A program made the position numbers and the translations under genes. DNA of 64,000 bases. Source: Acidaminobacterium chupaoyuni. Lineage in GTDB: Bacteria; Bacillota; Clostridia; Oscillospirales; Butyricicoccaceae. This document shows, piece by piece, positions 16,455 through 23,934 of the stretch (positions are counted from its first letter, which is position 1; every line of letters starts with the position of its first letter). The notes beneath the pieces are model-generated. The model worked only from the letters and a program-made list of their open reading frames with translations, was not told the origin of the DNA and did not search any database. Location: the NCBI GenBank assembly GCA_047936785.1, contig CP176394.1; one strand, 5' to 3'.

Positions 16455-17273
16455 CTATTGCAGGATGAATTTTTCCGTCCATGGAAACAGCGTCTGGTTT
16501 CGATCCAGCTTTTCGATGGCTTTCTTTTCTTCCGCAGAGAGAGAAAAATCAAAAATATCCATGTTCTCGCTCAGTCGTTCTTCTTTTGCAGATTTGGGAA
16601 TCACGGAGATCTTTCGCTCGGTCAGGGCGCGAAGCACCACCTGGGCGGCTGTTTTCCCGTGCCTTTTCCCGATTTCTTTCAAAACAGGGTGGTTGAACAG
16701 TTCTTCTTTTCCCTGCGCCAAAGGCGACCATGCCTGAACCCTCACGCCTTCTTTTTCCAGCTTTGCCTGCCAATCCTTCTTTTGAAAATATGGATGCACT
16801 TCCAGCTGATTCACCGCGGGCGTTACAGAAACCTTGCCGATTAAATCATCATACCATGCTTCATTATAATTGGAAATGCCGATTGCTCTGGCTTTGCCCG
16901 TCTTCAGCGCTTCCTCCATCGCCCGATACATTTCCGGGCCTTCCCGATAGGGTTCATGCAGCAACAGCAGGTCAACATATTCTGTGCCCAGGCGTTTCAG
17001 CGAGCTGTCAATGGCCTCTTTTGCCTTTTCATAGCTGTTGCTGATTCGGTAAATTTTTGTTGTGAGAAAAAGAGAGCTGCGGGCGGCGCCGCTTTTTTGC
17101 ATGCCGCGGCCGACCTCTTCTTCATTGCCATACATCTGTGCGGTATCGAGAAGCGTATAGCCCATGCCGATGGCGCCGGCCACGACATCCCGGCATCCGT
17201 CGCCTTGCAGGCCATAGGTGCCAAGACCGACCAAAGGCATCTGCACGCCGTTATTGAGCAAAACAGTTTCCAT
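16455..17273 (-). CDS. Aldo/keto reductase
   Basis: A 272-residue NADPH-dependent carbonyl reductase of the AKR5 kind. The catalytic tetrad is visible: Asp and Tyr in LLDTAQMYGNEE, Lys in LTTKIY and His in LLLLHEP. The ATG at 17273 follows AAGGAGAGCC, which lies inside the end of the upstream dehydrogenase gene; only one base separates the two genes. Last gene of the MerR-linked operon; probably reduces aldehydes or ketones, in keeping with its neighbours. Confidence 0.92.
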   Translation of the reverse strand: METVLLNNGVQMPLVGLGTYGLQGDGCRDVVAGAIGMGYTLLDTAQMYGNEEEVGRGMQKSGAARSSLFLTTKIYRISNSYEKAKEAIDSSLKRLGTEYVDLLLLHEPYREGPEMYRAMEEALKTGKARAIGISNYNEAWYDDLIGKVSVTPAVNQLEVHPYFQKKDWQAKLEKEGVRVQAWSPLAQGKEELFNHPVLKEIGKRHGKTAAQVVLRALTERKISVIPKSAKEERLSENMDIFDFSLSAEEKKAIEKLDRNQTLFPWTEKFILQ

Positions 17274-17274
17274 C

Positions 17275-18444
17275 TTAAAGGCTCTCCTTAAAAATTTTGC
17301 GAATTTCAGCGGGATCAAGCTTTTTATATCCGCCCGGCAGAATGATGGTGGCCTTCACCAGATCATCCAGAAGATCTTCCGATACGCCCAGCTCGGTGAG
17401 GTTCATCACCACGCCGATCCGCTTCATCCAGCTTTCCATGGCGCGAAGCCCTTCTTCAGCCACCTGCTTTTCTGTTTTGCCCTGCGGGTCGATCCGCCAC
17501 ACATTCTCAGCGAATTTTTTAAATTTGGAAAGGCCATAAGGCATCACATGGCGATAATAGGGCAGCGAGACCGCCGCGAGGGTCATGCCGTGCGTTGCAT
17601 CTGTGCAGGCGCTCACCGCCTGCCCCAGCATATGCACCATCCAATCGCCCGATTTGCCTTTGGCAACAAGGGTATTCAGCGCCCATGTGGCCGCCCACAT
17701 GATGTTGCTTCTGGCTTCATAATTCTGTGGGTCATCTGCGGCGATCAGGCTGGAATGCACCAGAGAGCGCATGAGCCCTTCGCTGATATAATCGGATGTA
17801 TTGTCATCCTCCCCGGAAAAATATTGCTCGCAGATGTGGTTCATGATGTCATAAATGCCCGCGACCATCTGAACTTTCGGCAGTGACATGGTATATCTGG
17901 GGTTCAGAATAGAAAACTTCGGCATGATCCGTTCATCCGCGAACACATGGCCGATTTTCAGTTTTGCCTCATGGTTCGTGATCACACAGCCCGCGTTCAT
18001 CTCGGAACCTGTTCCCACCATGGTCAAAACGCAGCCCACCGGCACATTCGCGCATTCCGGCTCTTCGAAACGGATAAAATACTTTTCCCACGGGTCTTCT
18101 TCGCAATAGACCGAAACCGACACCGCCTTGGCATAATCACAGCAGGAACCGCCGCCCACCGCCAAAAGCAGATCTGCGTGATGTTCCCTTGCGATTTTAA
18201 TGCCCTCATACAGTTTTTCCAGCGTGGGGTTGGGCATCACACCGGCGATCTCGGCAATATTTTTGCCGCATTTTTTCAAGATCGCCGCAACTTCATCATA
18301 AATTCCGTTTTTGCGGATGGAGCCGCCCCCATAGATCAAAACAACATTTTTTCCATAACGGTTCAACTCAGCTTCCAAAGACCCCATAGCCTCTTCTCCG
18401 AAATAAAGCTTTGTGGGGTTGCAATATGAAAAATTACCCAGCAT
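17275..18444 (-). CDS. Iron-containing alcohol dehydrogenase, BDH-like
   Basis: A 389-residue group III alcohol dehydrogenase, close in form to NADH-dependent butanol dehydrogenases. The nucleotide site is AVGGGSCCDYAK (GGGSxxD). Metal-ligand regions include YDIMNHICEQ and HMLGQAVSACTDATHG. AAGGAGG precedes the ATG at 18444; a longer start at 18534 would overlap the upstream gene. It is expected to interconvert aldehydes and alcohols and fits a carbonyl-detoxification operon with the aldo/keto reductase. Confidence 0.92.
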   Translation of the reverse strand: MLGNFSYCNPTKLYFGEEAMGSLEAELNRYGKNVVLIYGGGSIRKNGIYDEVAAILKKCGKNIAEIAGVMPNPTLEKLYEGIKIAREHHADLLLAVGGGSCCDYAKAVSVSVYCEEDPWEKYFIRFEEPECANVPVGCVLTMVGTGSEMNAGCVITNHEAKLKIGHVFADERIMPKFSILNPRYTMSLPKVQMVAGIYDIMNHICEQYFSGEDDNTSDYISEGLMRSLVHSSLIAADDPQNYEARSNIMWAATWALNTLVAKGKSGDWMVHMLGQAVSACTDATHGMTLAAVSLPYYRHVMPYGLSKFKKFAENVWRIDPQGKTEKQVAEEGLRAMESWMKRIGVVMNLTELGVSEDLLDDLVKATIILPGGYKKLDPAEIRKIFKESL

Positions 18445-18457
18445 GTTTTTTCCTCCT

Positions 18458-19000
18458 TCAATTTGATAATAGAACTTCCACCGAACCGCTTCCCAGCGCT
18501 TTCGCAAACTCTTCCGGGCGATCCGCTTCACCAATTTTTACATAGCTGTAGACCGTTGAGAAGGTGTCATAGAACAAGACGATGCGATCATCCCCATAAC
18601 ACATCACATCCCCCGCGTGAATGGTTCCCGGGCAAACGGAGGGTTCTTTTCGAATGGGGCGGGAAAGCGCGGTCACTTTTTCGTTTCCGTTAAAATCTTT
18701 CATGGTCAGCGTCAGCGGAAGCATGGACCGCAGCGCTTCCGCCGTTTCGTTTTCTTCCAGCTTCACCTGATATTCCTCTGCGCCGATCGTGATGGTCATG
18801 CTTTTTTTCTCTGTTGTTTCCGGCTGCTGTGCATCGCCTGTTTCCCTTTCCGCGCTTTGCTTCTTTCCATGGCCTGCCGCTTCGGCAGATCCTGCGCCGT
18901 GTTTCCCCGGCAGCTCGCCGGCTGGCTTTGCCGCTTTCTGCATGGCGCAGCCTGTCAGAAGCATTGCGAAAGCAAGCCATAAAGCAATGTCTTTCCCCAT
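18458..19000 (-). CDS. Lipoprotein with cyclophilin-like domain
   Basis: A 180-residue protein with a lipoprotein signal: a basic start, a hydrophobic stretch and LLTGC, placing the lipid-bearing cysteine at about residue 20. A linker rich in Gly, Glu and Lys follows. Residues about 70-180 resemble the cyclophilin-like fold of the Cyclophil_like2 group (LPLTLTMKDFNGNEK and YGDDRIVLFYDTFS). Catalytic prolyl isomerase residues are not evident. The ATG at 19000 has AGGA upstream that overlaps the stop of the preceding gene. It is an unusual extracytoplasmic member of an otherwise cytoplasmic redox operon; function unknown. Confidence 0.75.
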   Translation of the reverse strand: MGKDIALWLAFAMLLTGCAMQKAAKPAGELPGKHGAGSAEAAGHGKKQSAERETGDAQQPETTEKKSMTITIGAEEYQVKLEENETAEALRSMLPLTLTMKDFNGNEKVTALSRPIRKEPSVCPGTIHAGDVMCYGDDRIVLFYDTFSTVYSYVKIGEADRPEEFAKALGSGSVEVLLSN

Positions 19001-19004
19001 TTTC

Positions 19005-19772
19005 CTATCCGTTCGAGCTTTTCGCATATTCTTCATCGGTAACAGGTTCAAGCCATTCGTTAAAACAATCTTTGCCCGGCACCTCGACGGCAAGATGGCT
19101 GAACCAGCGATCCGCCGCCGCGCCGTGCCAATGCTTCACGCCGGGCTGGATATGGATGCAATCGCCCGGGTTCATCTTCACCGCAGGTCTGCCCCACTGC
19201 TGATAAAAGCCGCTCCCCGCCACGCAGATCAAAATCTGGCCGCCGCCCTGGGCGGCATGGTGAACATGCCAGTTGTTGCGGCATCCCGGTTCAAATGTCA
19301 CATTGAAAACCCCCACCTGCTCCTGAGAGATCGGCGCGAGATAGCTTTTGCCGGAAAAATATGCCGCATAGGCATCATTCGGCGCGCCGATGGGAAACAA
19401 CATGGATTCCGCATGGGCTTTTTTCTGAAGGTCTTCTTCGCTGTCTAGTTTTTCTTCCCAAATTTCCTTTGCAAGGTTGAAAACAGCCCATCCTTTCGGC
19501 CACCCCACATAAAAAGCGATATGCGTGATAATGGCCGCGATTTCTTTTTGTGAAACACCGTGATTTTTCGCATTCAGCAGGTGATATTTCAGCGATGAAT
19601 CGGTGATGCCCGAAGACATCAGCGCCGCCACGGTAAGAATGCTTCTGGTCTTCAGGTCGATACCGGTGTCGTTCCAATTTTCGCCGAAAAGCACATCATC
19701 GTTATAATGCGCGAATTGCGGCGCAAACGCGCCAAGGATATCTCTGCCCGCCGTCTGTATGATTTCAGCCAT
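19005..19772 (-). CDS. Carboxymuconolactone decarboxylase-like protein fused to a cupin
   Basis: A 255-residue two-domain protein. About residues 25-110 form a carboxymuconolactone decarboxylase-type helical domain (LKTRSILTVAALMSSGITDS). It has no CxxC peroxidatic pair, so AhpD-like chemistry is unlikely. About 145-240 form a cupin with WHVHHAAQGGGQ and PGVKHWHG supplying metal-binding histidines. CMD-cupin fusions are frequent beside aldo/keto reductases and MerR regulators in Firmicutes. First gene of the operon, directly behind a 19-base-spacer promoter. AAAAGGGG precedes the ATG. Confidence 0.88.
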   Translation of the reverse strand: MAEIIQTAGRDILGAFAPQFAHYNDDVLFGENWNDTGIDLKTRSILTVAALMSSGITDSSLKYHLLNAKNHGVSQKEIAAIITHIAFYVGWPKGWAVFNLAKEIWEEKLDSEEDLQKKAHAESMLFPIGAPNDAYAAYFSGKSYLAPISQEQVGVFNVTFEPGCRNNWHVHHAAQGGGQILICVAGSGFYQQWGRPAVKMNPGDCIHIQPGVKHWHGAAADRWFSHLAVEVPGKDCFNEWLEPVTDEEYAKSSNG

Positions 19773-19825
19773 TTCGATTTTTCCCCTTTTCCTTGCCAAT
19801 TTGTGTGTTCTCTGCTATGCTGTAT

Positions 19826-19856
19826 AGTATAAATGCTAAACCTGACTTTAGGTCAA
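19826..19856 (-). promoter_or_regulatory. MerR-type promoter with 19-bp spacer and operator dyad
   Basis: On the minus strand TTGACC (19851-19856) and TATACT (19826-19831) are 19 bases apart, the overlong spacer typical of promoters activated by MerR-family regulators. Within it is the dyad ACCT-GACTTT-AGGT. The divergent MerR gene starts 37 bases to the right. Confidence 0.85.
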
Positions 19857-19892
19857 GCCTAAATCGTAAATATTTTTAAAGGGGCGAACTTC

Positions 19893-20339
19893 ATGTATAC
19901 CATCGGCCAGATTTCCCGGATGTTTGATCTTCCCATTTCCACACTTCGCTATTATGACAAGGAAGGGCTGTTTCCGGGCATGGCAAGAACCTCCGGAATC
20001 CGCGATTTTTCCGAGCGCGAAGTGGATGCCCTGCGCATCATCGAATGTCTGAAAAAAACCGGCATGGCCATCTCTGATATCAAAACCTTCATGCAGTGGT
20101 GTGTGGAAGGGCCCTCCACCTATCCGCAAAGGAAGCAAATGTTTGAAGAAAGAAAACAGGTGCTCGAGGAAGAAATGAAAACTCTGGAACAGAACATGGC
20201 GCTCATCCGGTTCAAATGCTGGTATTATGAGCAGGCCCTGAAAGATGGGAACGAAGATCGGGTGCTAAGCATGCTTCCCGACAGTCTCCCCGCCGAGATC
20301 CAAAAGCTTTATGATCTGGCACATCCGGTGAAAGGCTGA
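19893..20339 (+). CDS. MerR family regulator, AdhR/NmlR-like
   Basis: A 148-residue MerR protein. The N-terminal winged helix reads YTIGQISRMFDLPISTLRYY, and a long coiled-coil helix covers about residues 78-120. Cysteine 52 is present, the position reported as the thiol sensor in Bacillus subtilis AdhR and other NmlR-type members that answer aldehydes and electrophiles. Further cysteines lie near 70 and 110. Divergent from the CMD-cupin operon and positioned to bind the 19-base-spacer promoter. Effector is inferred, not shown. Confidence 0.9.
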   Translation: MYTIGQISRMFDLPISTLRYYDKEGLFPGMARTSGIRDFSEREVDALRIIECLKKTGMAISDIKTFMQWCVEGPSTYPQRKQMFEERKQVLEEEMKTLEQNMALIRFKCWYYEQALKDGNEDRVLSMLPDSLPAEIQKLYDLAHPVKG

Positions 20340-20460
20340 GTTTCGTTGGATGCGCAGCTTTGGCTGAAATTTCTGCAAACCGCCGATCAAAACAGTTTAG
20401 CCTTTCCCGGCAGCCGGGCAACCCGCTCCGCCACAATCATTTAGTTCCGTATAAAAAACA

Positions 20461-20540
20461 AAAAGGCCTGTTCTTCAAAAGAAGAACAGGTCTTTGAGAA
20501 AAACCGAAACGATAAAAATGCTGAAGCTGATGCGCATCAT
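20461..20540. repeat. Hairpin repeat, copy A (partial)
   Basis: Inverted repeat GGCCTGTTCTTC / GAAGAACAGGTC with flanking A/T-runs, then a diverged version of the sequence that follows the hairpin in copies B and C. It ends transcription of the leftward gene at 20566 and may also end merR. The rest of 20340-20565 shows no gene. Confidence 0.8.
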
Positions 20541-20565
20541 CTGTGTAAAACCAAAGCTGCGATTA

Positions 20566-21066
20566 TCAGCTAACAGATGAAATGATCCCCATTACATCCT
20601 TCAGCCACTTGTCTTTATCGGCTGTTGTGCAGCGCCATACATCGCCATTAAAGTGTATTTCCAATATACCATAAAAGTTGTTAATTCTTATTAGCGTCCC
20701 GGAAGCAATGCTTCCGTCGGGAAACTTTGAATCGTTTATCTCAAACATTATTTCCCATCTAAAATCACCATCTTGCGGCGGATATGTTTTAGTCCCTTGC
20801 GGAAGCAGACTGAGAAGTGATCTGCGAAACTTTCGGTTTTCAAACAAATCAATGATTTGAGCAAAGCGGGTATCTTTTTCATTTATTTCAAAATATTTGT
20901 CTTCAACGCCTGGCGCAATCAAATAATATCCGCTCACCGATTTACTTTCCGCTACAGTAACACCCAAACAGAGCTGTGAAAGTGTCATTGGGCGTGTATA
21001 AAAGAAAATCGCCCCTAAAATTACGGCAAGCACTAAAATTGGAATTATCCTTCTTATTCTTTTCAT
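20566..21066 (-). CDS. Unknown membrane-anchored protein
   Basis: A 166-residue protein I do not recognise. The N-terminus is basic (MKRIRRI) followed by a single hydrophobic helix (about residues 7-24), so it is either anchored with the rest outside the cell or exported. The outer part is mixed alpha/beta by eye, with aromatic residues near the C-terminus (DVWRCTTADKDKWL). GGAGG precedes the ATG at 21066. It lies between hairpin repeats A and B in an AT-rich block with codon use unlike the core genes around it, suggesting acquisition. Confidence 0.75.
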   Translation of the reverse strand: MKRIRRIIPILVLAVILGAIFFYTRPMTLSQLCLGVTVAESKSVSGYYLIAPGVEDKYFEINEKDTRFAQIIDLFENRKFRRSLLSLLPQGTKTYPPQDGDFRWEIMFEINDSKFPDGSIASGTLIRINNFYGILEIHFNGDVWRCTTADKDKWLKDVMGIISSVS

Positions 21067-21104
21067 GAGATATCCCTCCTTTATCAAATATAAATGATCC
21101 TGCG

Positions 21105-21212
21105 TTCACTATATCACAAATTTTGACAAAGCAAAAGGCCTGTTCTTCTTTTGAAGAACAGGCCTTTATGGAAAATCAAAACGATAAAGATGCCAAGGAT
21201 TATACTCATAAT
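21105..21212. repeat. Hairpin repeat, copy B
   Basis: Contains TTCACTATATCACAAATTTT, then the perfect stem AAAGGCCTGTTCTTC / GAAGAACAGGCCTTT around TT, then a tail shared with copy C over about 40 bases. On the minus strand the order is tail, terminator hairpin, promoter-like TATAGT. Confidence 0.85.
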
Positions 21213-21308
21213 CTCCCCGACAAATCGGAATTTGTTCAGTCGAATGATTCTGCGTGCTAATTCGCAATAGAACAAGATACGCAGTAAATCGGTGAACAAA
21301 CCAAACAT
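21114..21308 (-). CDS. Possible 64-residue membrane peptide ending in repeat B
   Basis: A short frame without a good ribosome site, starting three bases after the previous stop. Its last 31 codons run through the terminator hairpin of copy B, where copy C encodes a closely alike frame. It has a hydrophobic stretch (GIFIVLIF) followed by a basic KRR. It may be a chance frame through a repeat or a small membrane peptide. Confidence 0.25.
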   Translation of the reverse strand: MFGLFTDLLRILFYCELARRIIRLNKFRFVGEIMSIILGIFIVLIFHKGLFFKRRTGLLLCQNL

Positions 21309-21311
21309 TTT

Positions 21312-21674
21312 CTATAAAATTATTTTAGGACTTTTGTAGCGGCATTTTGCGCAACATTCCATAGCGGCATCATCGATTATATAGGTTCCCAGTGCTGAAC
21401 GCTTAATGTATCCAGCGCAAATCATCTGAATATCATAACACAATCCATCTTCTATATATTCGCTCAAATACTCACAATACCTATACTCTGATTCGACTCT
21501 TTTTCTAAATTCTTCAAAAATATGTGTTTGCTTGTTTTCTTCACAATAGAAATGACAACAGCGGATAACCTCCGAATCAGACATCGCAGACACTTTTTTC
21601 ATCCCGTATCTAAAGATGTGTCTGTCTTTCAAAAAGCCCCGGGAAATATCAGCAAGAAGGACTTCAATTTTCAT
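21312..21674 (-). CDS. Unknown cysteine-rich small protein
   Basis: A 120-residue protein I do not recognise. It is predicted soluble and holds seven cysteines, including a C-terminal CCAKC and a RCCHFYC segment that could bind metal. GGGAG lies nine bases before the ATG at 21674. It sits between hairpin repeats B and C in the AT-rich block. No partner gene suggests a role. Confidence 0.6.
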   Translation of the reverse strand: MKIEVLLADISRGFLKDRHIFRYGMKKVSAMSDSEVIRCCHFYCEENKQTHIFEEFRKRVESEYRYCEYLSEYIEDGLCYDIQMICAGYIKRSALGTYIIDDAAMECCAKCRYKSPKIIL

Positions 21675-21748
21675 ATAATGAATCTCCCAATAAATACAAC
21701 TAAGTGCGCCTCTTGTCCAACTACGAACCAAGCCAAAATAATCTTTTA

Positions 21749-21856
21749 TTCACTATATCACAAATTTTGGAACAAAAAAAGACCTGTTCTTCTTTTGAAG
21801 AACAGGTCTTTATGGAAAATCAAAACGATAAAGATGCCGGAGATTATGCTCATAAT
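21749..21856. repeat. Hairpin repeat, copy C
   Basis: Same order as copy B: CACTATATCACAAATTTTGG, then stem AAAGACCTGTTCTTC / GAAGAACAGGTCTTT, then the shared tail. Compared with copy B, one stem base pair has changed on both sides (GGCC/GGCC to GACC/GGTC), keeping the stem perfect. Confidence 0.85.
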
Positions 21857-21882
21857 AGGAAGTTATTATTTTATTTGAGAAA

Positions 21883-22050
21883 TTAATTTTTCTCATTTCT
21901 ATTGAAAAAGCCAAGAAGAAAAATAATTATCGCAGGTATTGGTAGAAATACACCTAAAAAACTAAAAACAACCACATCATCTACAACGCCAAAATTATAA
22001 CACCATACACTTAAAATCAGGAGAAATATTCCCATCAACATTTTTTTCAT
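21883..22050 (-). CDS. Small two-helix membrane protein, 55 residues
   Basis: A 55-codon frame starting ATG at 22050 after a GGGGGAT ribosome site six bases upstream. It begins MKKMLMGIFLLILSVW and ends FFNRNEKN. Two hydrophobic helices (about residues 4-20 and 28-48) are joined by a short loop with two aspartates. It lies between hairpin repeats C and D. No family recognised. The ribosome site and clean helices make it likely real despite its size. Confidence 0.6.
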   Translation of the reverse strand: MKKMLMGIFLLILSVWCYNFGVVDDVVVFSFLGVFLPIPAIIIFLLGFFNRNEKN

Positions 22051-22105
22051 GATCGATCCCCCTTTTCACTTTATTGCTCTGTTAGGTTATATAAATAATC
22101 TTTTG

Positions 22106-22171
22106 TTCACTATATCACAGATTTGAACAAAGCAAAAGGCCTGTTCTTCTTTTGAAGAACAGGTCTTTATG
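22106..22171. repeat. Hairpin repeat, copy D (tRNA-Pro terminator)
   Basis: TTCACTATATCACAGATTTG followed by the AAGGCCTGTTCTTC hairpin, ending immediately at the CCA end of tRNA-Pro. This copy serves as the tRNA terminator and is probably the parent of copies A-C (inference). Confidence 0.85.
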
Positions 22172-22246
22172 GTCCGAGTGAGAGGAGTCGAACCTCCGGC
22201 CTCTTGAACCCCATTCAAGCGCGCTACCAAACTGCGCCACACCCGG
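22170..22246 (-). tRNA. tRNA-Pro (GGG)
   Basis: Cloverleaf on the minus strand: acceptor CCGGGTG with CACTCGG (one G-U), anticodon loop ATGGGGT, T-arm GAGGTTCGACTCCTC, and A plus encoded CCA. Repeat D follows immediately. Confidence 0.95.
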
Positions 22247-22305
22247 GAACAGTTTATAGTCTACCATTTCCCTTGCCAAAATGCAAGCATTTTTTGCCCT
22301 ATTCT

Positions 22306-22647
22306 CTATTTTTCTTCGGTCATATCGCAAATGCATTGCAACAGGTGCAGATATACTTCTTTTTGGCGAGGGCTCAGTTCTTTATAAAACCGGTTATAAG
22401 GTTCCATTCGCGACCGTTCCTGTTTTCGTGGGGAAGCATCGTTTCCTTCCAAAAGCTGCTCCATATCCACTTCCAGCGCTCTTGCAATTTTATAAAGCGT
22501 TGTCAGGGTGGGGTTATTATGGCCCCGTTCGATATTCCCCAAATGCGCCGCGCCCATGTTGGCCCGATAGGCCAGTTCTTCCTGGCTCATTTTCCGAATT
22601 TCCCTGTAATATTTAATATTGTTTCCTAATATTTCCTTAACATTCAT
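22306..22647 (-). CDS. XRE-family HTH regulator
   Basis: A 113-residue protein with an N-terminal lambda-repressor-type helix-turn-helix (about residues 8-65; SQEELAYRANMGAAHLGNIE). The C-terminal 45 residues are helical and charged, perhaps for dimerisation. Directly upstream of its start, CATAGTA occurs twice (22674-22680 and 22682-22688) in a near-palindromic setting, a candidate autoregulatory operator. Divergent from the DUF421 gene. Target genes unknown; the small-gene block downstream is one possibility. Confidence 0.85.
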   Translation of the reverse strand: MNVKEILGNNIKYYREIRKMSQEELAYRANMGAAHLGNIERGHNNPTLTTLYKIARALEVDMEQLLEGNDASPRKQERSRMEPYNRFYKELSPRQKEVYLHLLQCICDMTEEK

Positions 22648-22828
22648 AAAATTACCGCCACTTTTATCGTATACATAGTATCATAGTACAAAAAATTGAA
22701 CACATTCACAACATCACATATTATCTTTATTGTTTGAAATCATCTCATTTATTTTATCATTCTTTTGAATTTGTGACTATTTTGAATATTTTCCGCATAC
22801 TTGGGAAACATTGCCTTGAGGTGATCAC

Positions 22829-23506
22829 ATGCTTGTTCCATTTTTTCGCACCCTAATTCTTTATATTTTTATTATTGTCGCCTTTCGCCTGATGGGAAAA
22901 CGGCAAGTGGCGGAAATGCAGGCCACCGAGTTTGTTATCACCATCCTGGTTTCGGCGGTGGCCTCTGTTCCCATGCAGGATCTCAACATTCCTTTGCTGC
23001 ATGGCATCGTGCCGATCCTCACCCTGATCTCGGCCGAAATCTTCATTTCGGTGATTTCTTTGCGCAGCATGAAACTGCGCAGCATTCTCAGCGGCAAACC
23101 GATCAAAATCATCACTGACGGCGTGATCGATCAAAAAGCGCTGCGCAAGATGCGCATTACCTTAGACGATGTTTTCGAAAGCCTTCGTTTGAAAGATGTT
23201 TTCGACCTGCGCACGGTTCAGTTTGCCCAGGTGGAAACAAACGGCCAGATCAGCATCATCCTCACGCCGGAATCGCAGCCGGCCACCCCTACTGATCTTT
23301 CCCTTTCTGTTCCGAAAAAACCGCGCATGGAAATTTTGGTTTCGGATGGCGCACTCTATCCGCAAAATCTCACGGCGACTGGCCACACCGAAAAATGGCT
23401 GAAAAATGTTCTTCATCAAAACGGTGTAGAGCAGCTGAAGGATGTTTTTTTGTTATGCGCCGATGAAACCGGGAATTTGATTTTTTATCGAAAGGAGAAA
23501 GGATGA
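22829..23506 (+). CDS. DUF421 membrane protein, YetF-like
   Basis: A 225-residue protein with three N-terminal membrane helices (about residues 5-80) and a C-terminal YetF-type domain. RLMGKRQVAEMQATEFVITI is the conserved family segment near residue 21. The family is widespread in spore-forming Firmicutes, with YrbG/YetF/SpoVA-associated members, but has no agreed activity. GAGGTGA precedes the ATG. The DUF4363 gene follows after one base, the usual pairing. Confidence 0.9.
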   Translation: MLVPFFRTLILYIFIIVAFRLMGKRQVAEMQATEFVITILVSAVASVPMQDLNIPLLHGIVPILTLISAEIFISVISLRSMKLRSILSGKPIKIITDGVIDQKALRKMRITLDDVFESLRLKDVFDLRTVQFAQVETNGQISIILTPESQPATPTDLSLSVPKKPRMEILVSDGALYPQNLTATGHTEKWLKNVLHQNGVEQLKDVFLLCADETGNLIFYRKEKG

Positions 23507-23507
23507 T

Positions 23508-23867
23508 ATGTGGCGAACTGTTCTTGCTGTGATCCTTTCGATCCTCACGATCTTCAGCGCTTTTTGGGCTTACCATTACACAACTTCCATTTGTGACGAT
23601 CTGGTGAAAGAACTGCCCTTAAACTGCACCGAAACCTGTGTGGAAGATCTTCTTCGCTCGCAGCAGCGTTTTGAAAAATATGAGCCGCTGCTTTCCACCT
23701 TTTATGTTCATGACTCCATCGATGAGATCCATTCCGCTTTTACTTTATGCCTTGGTTATGCCCGCCAGGAAGACGCGAAAAACTATGAGATCCACGCCTC
23801 GCTTCTCTCGCACCTGATTTATGATCTGCCCCGTTCCGACACGCCAAACATCAAAAACATCTTCTGA
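23508..23867 (+). CDS. DUF4363 family protein
   Basis: A 119-residue protein with one N-terminal membrane helix (about residues 4-22) and an extracytoplasmic helical part. It matches the DUF4363 family, which is nearly always encoded next to DUF421 as here. AAAGGAG lies inside the end of the upstream gene, so the two are probably translated together. Function unknown. Confidence 0.8.
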   Translation: MWRTVLAVILSILTIFSAFWAYHYTTSICDDLVKELPLNCTETCVEDLLRSQQRFEKYEPLLSTFYVHDSIDEIHSAFTLCLGYARQEDAKNYEIHASLLSHLIYDLPRSDTPNIKNIF

Positions 23868-23884
23868 GAGAAATTTACAGCCGT

Positions 23885-23928
23885 AAAAAAACACCGCATT
23901 GCCTTGCTTTGGCAACGCGGTGTTTTTA
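23885..23928. terminator. Bidirectional terminator between DUF4363 and nrdR
   Basis: AAAAACACCGCATTGCC pairs with GGCAACGCGGTGTTTTT with one mismatch. T-runs on both sides serve the two converging genes. Confidence 0.85.
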
Positions 23929-23934
23929 TGCTTC

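Noticed and set aside
20340..22300. Integrated phage or integrative element at tRNA-Pro
   Set aside because: No integrase, phage or transfer gene was seen and no duplicated tRNA 3' end was found; only the terminator is repeated.
22115..22336. A 73-codon frame across tRNA-Pro
   Set aside because: It is the tRNA gene and repeat D read as protein.
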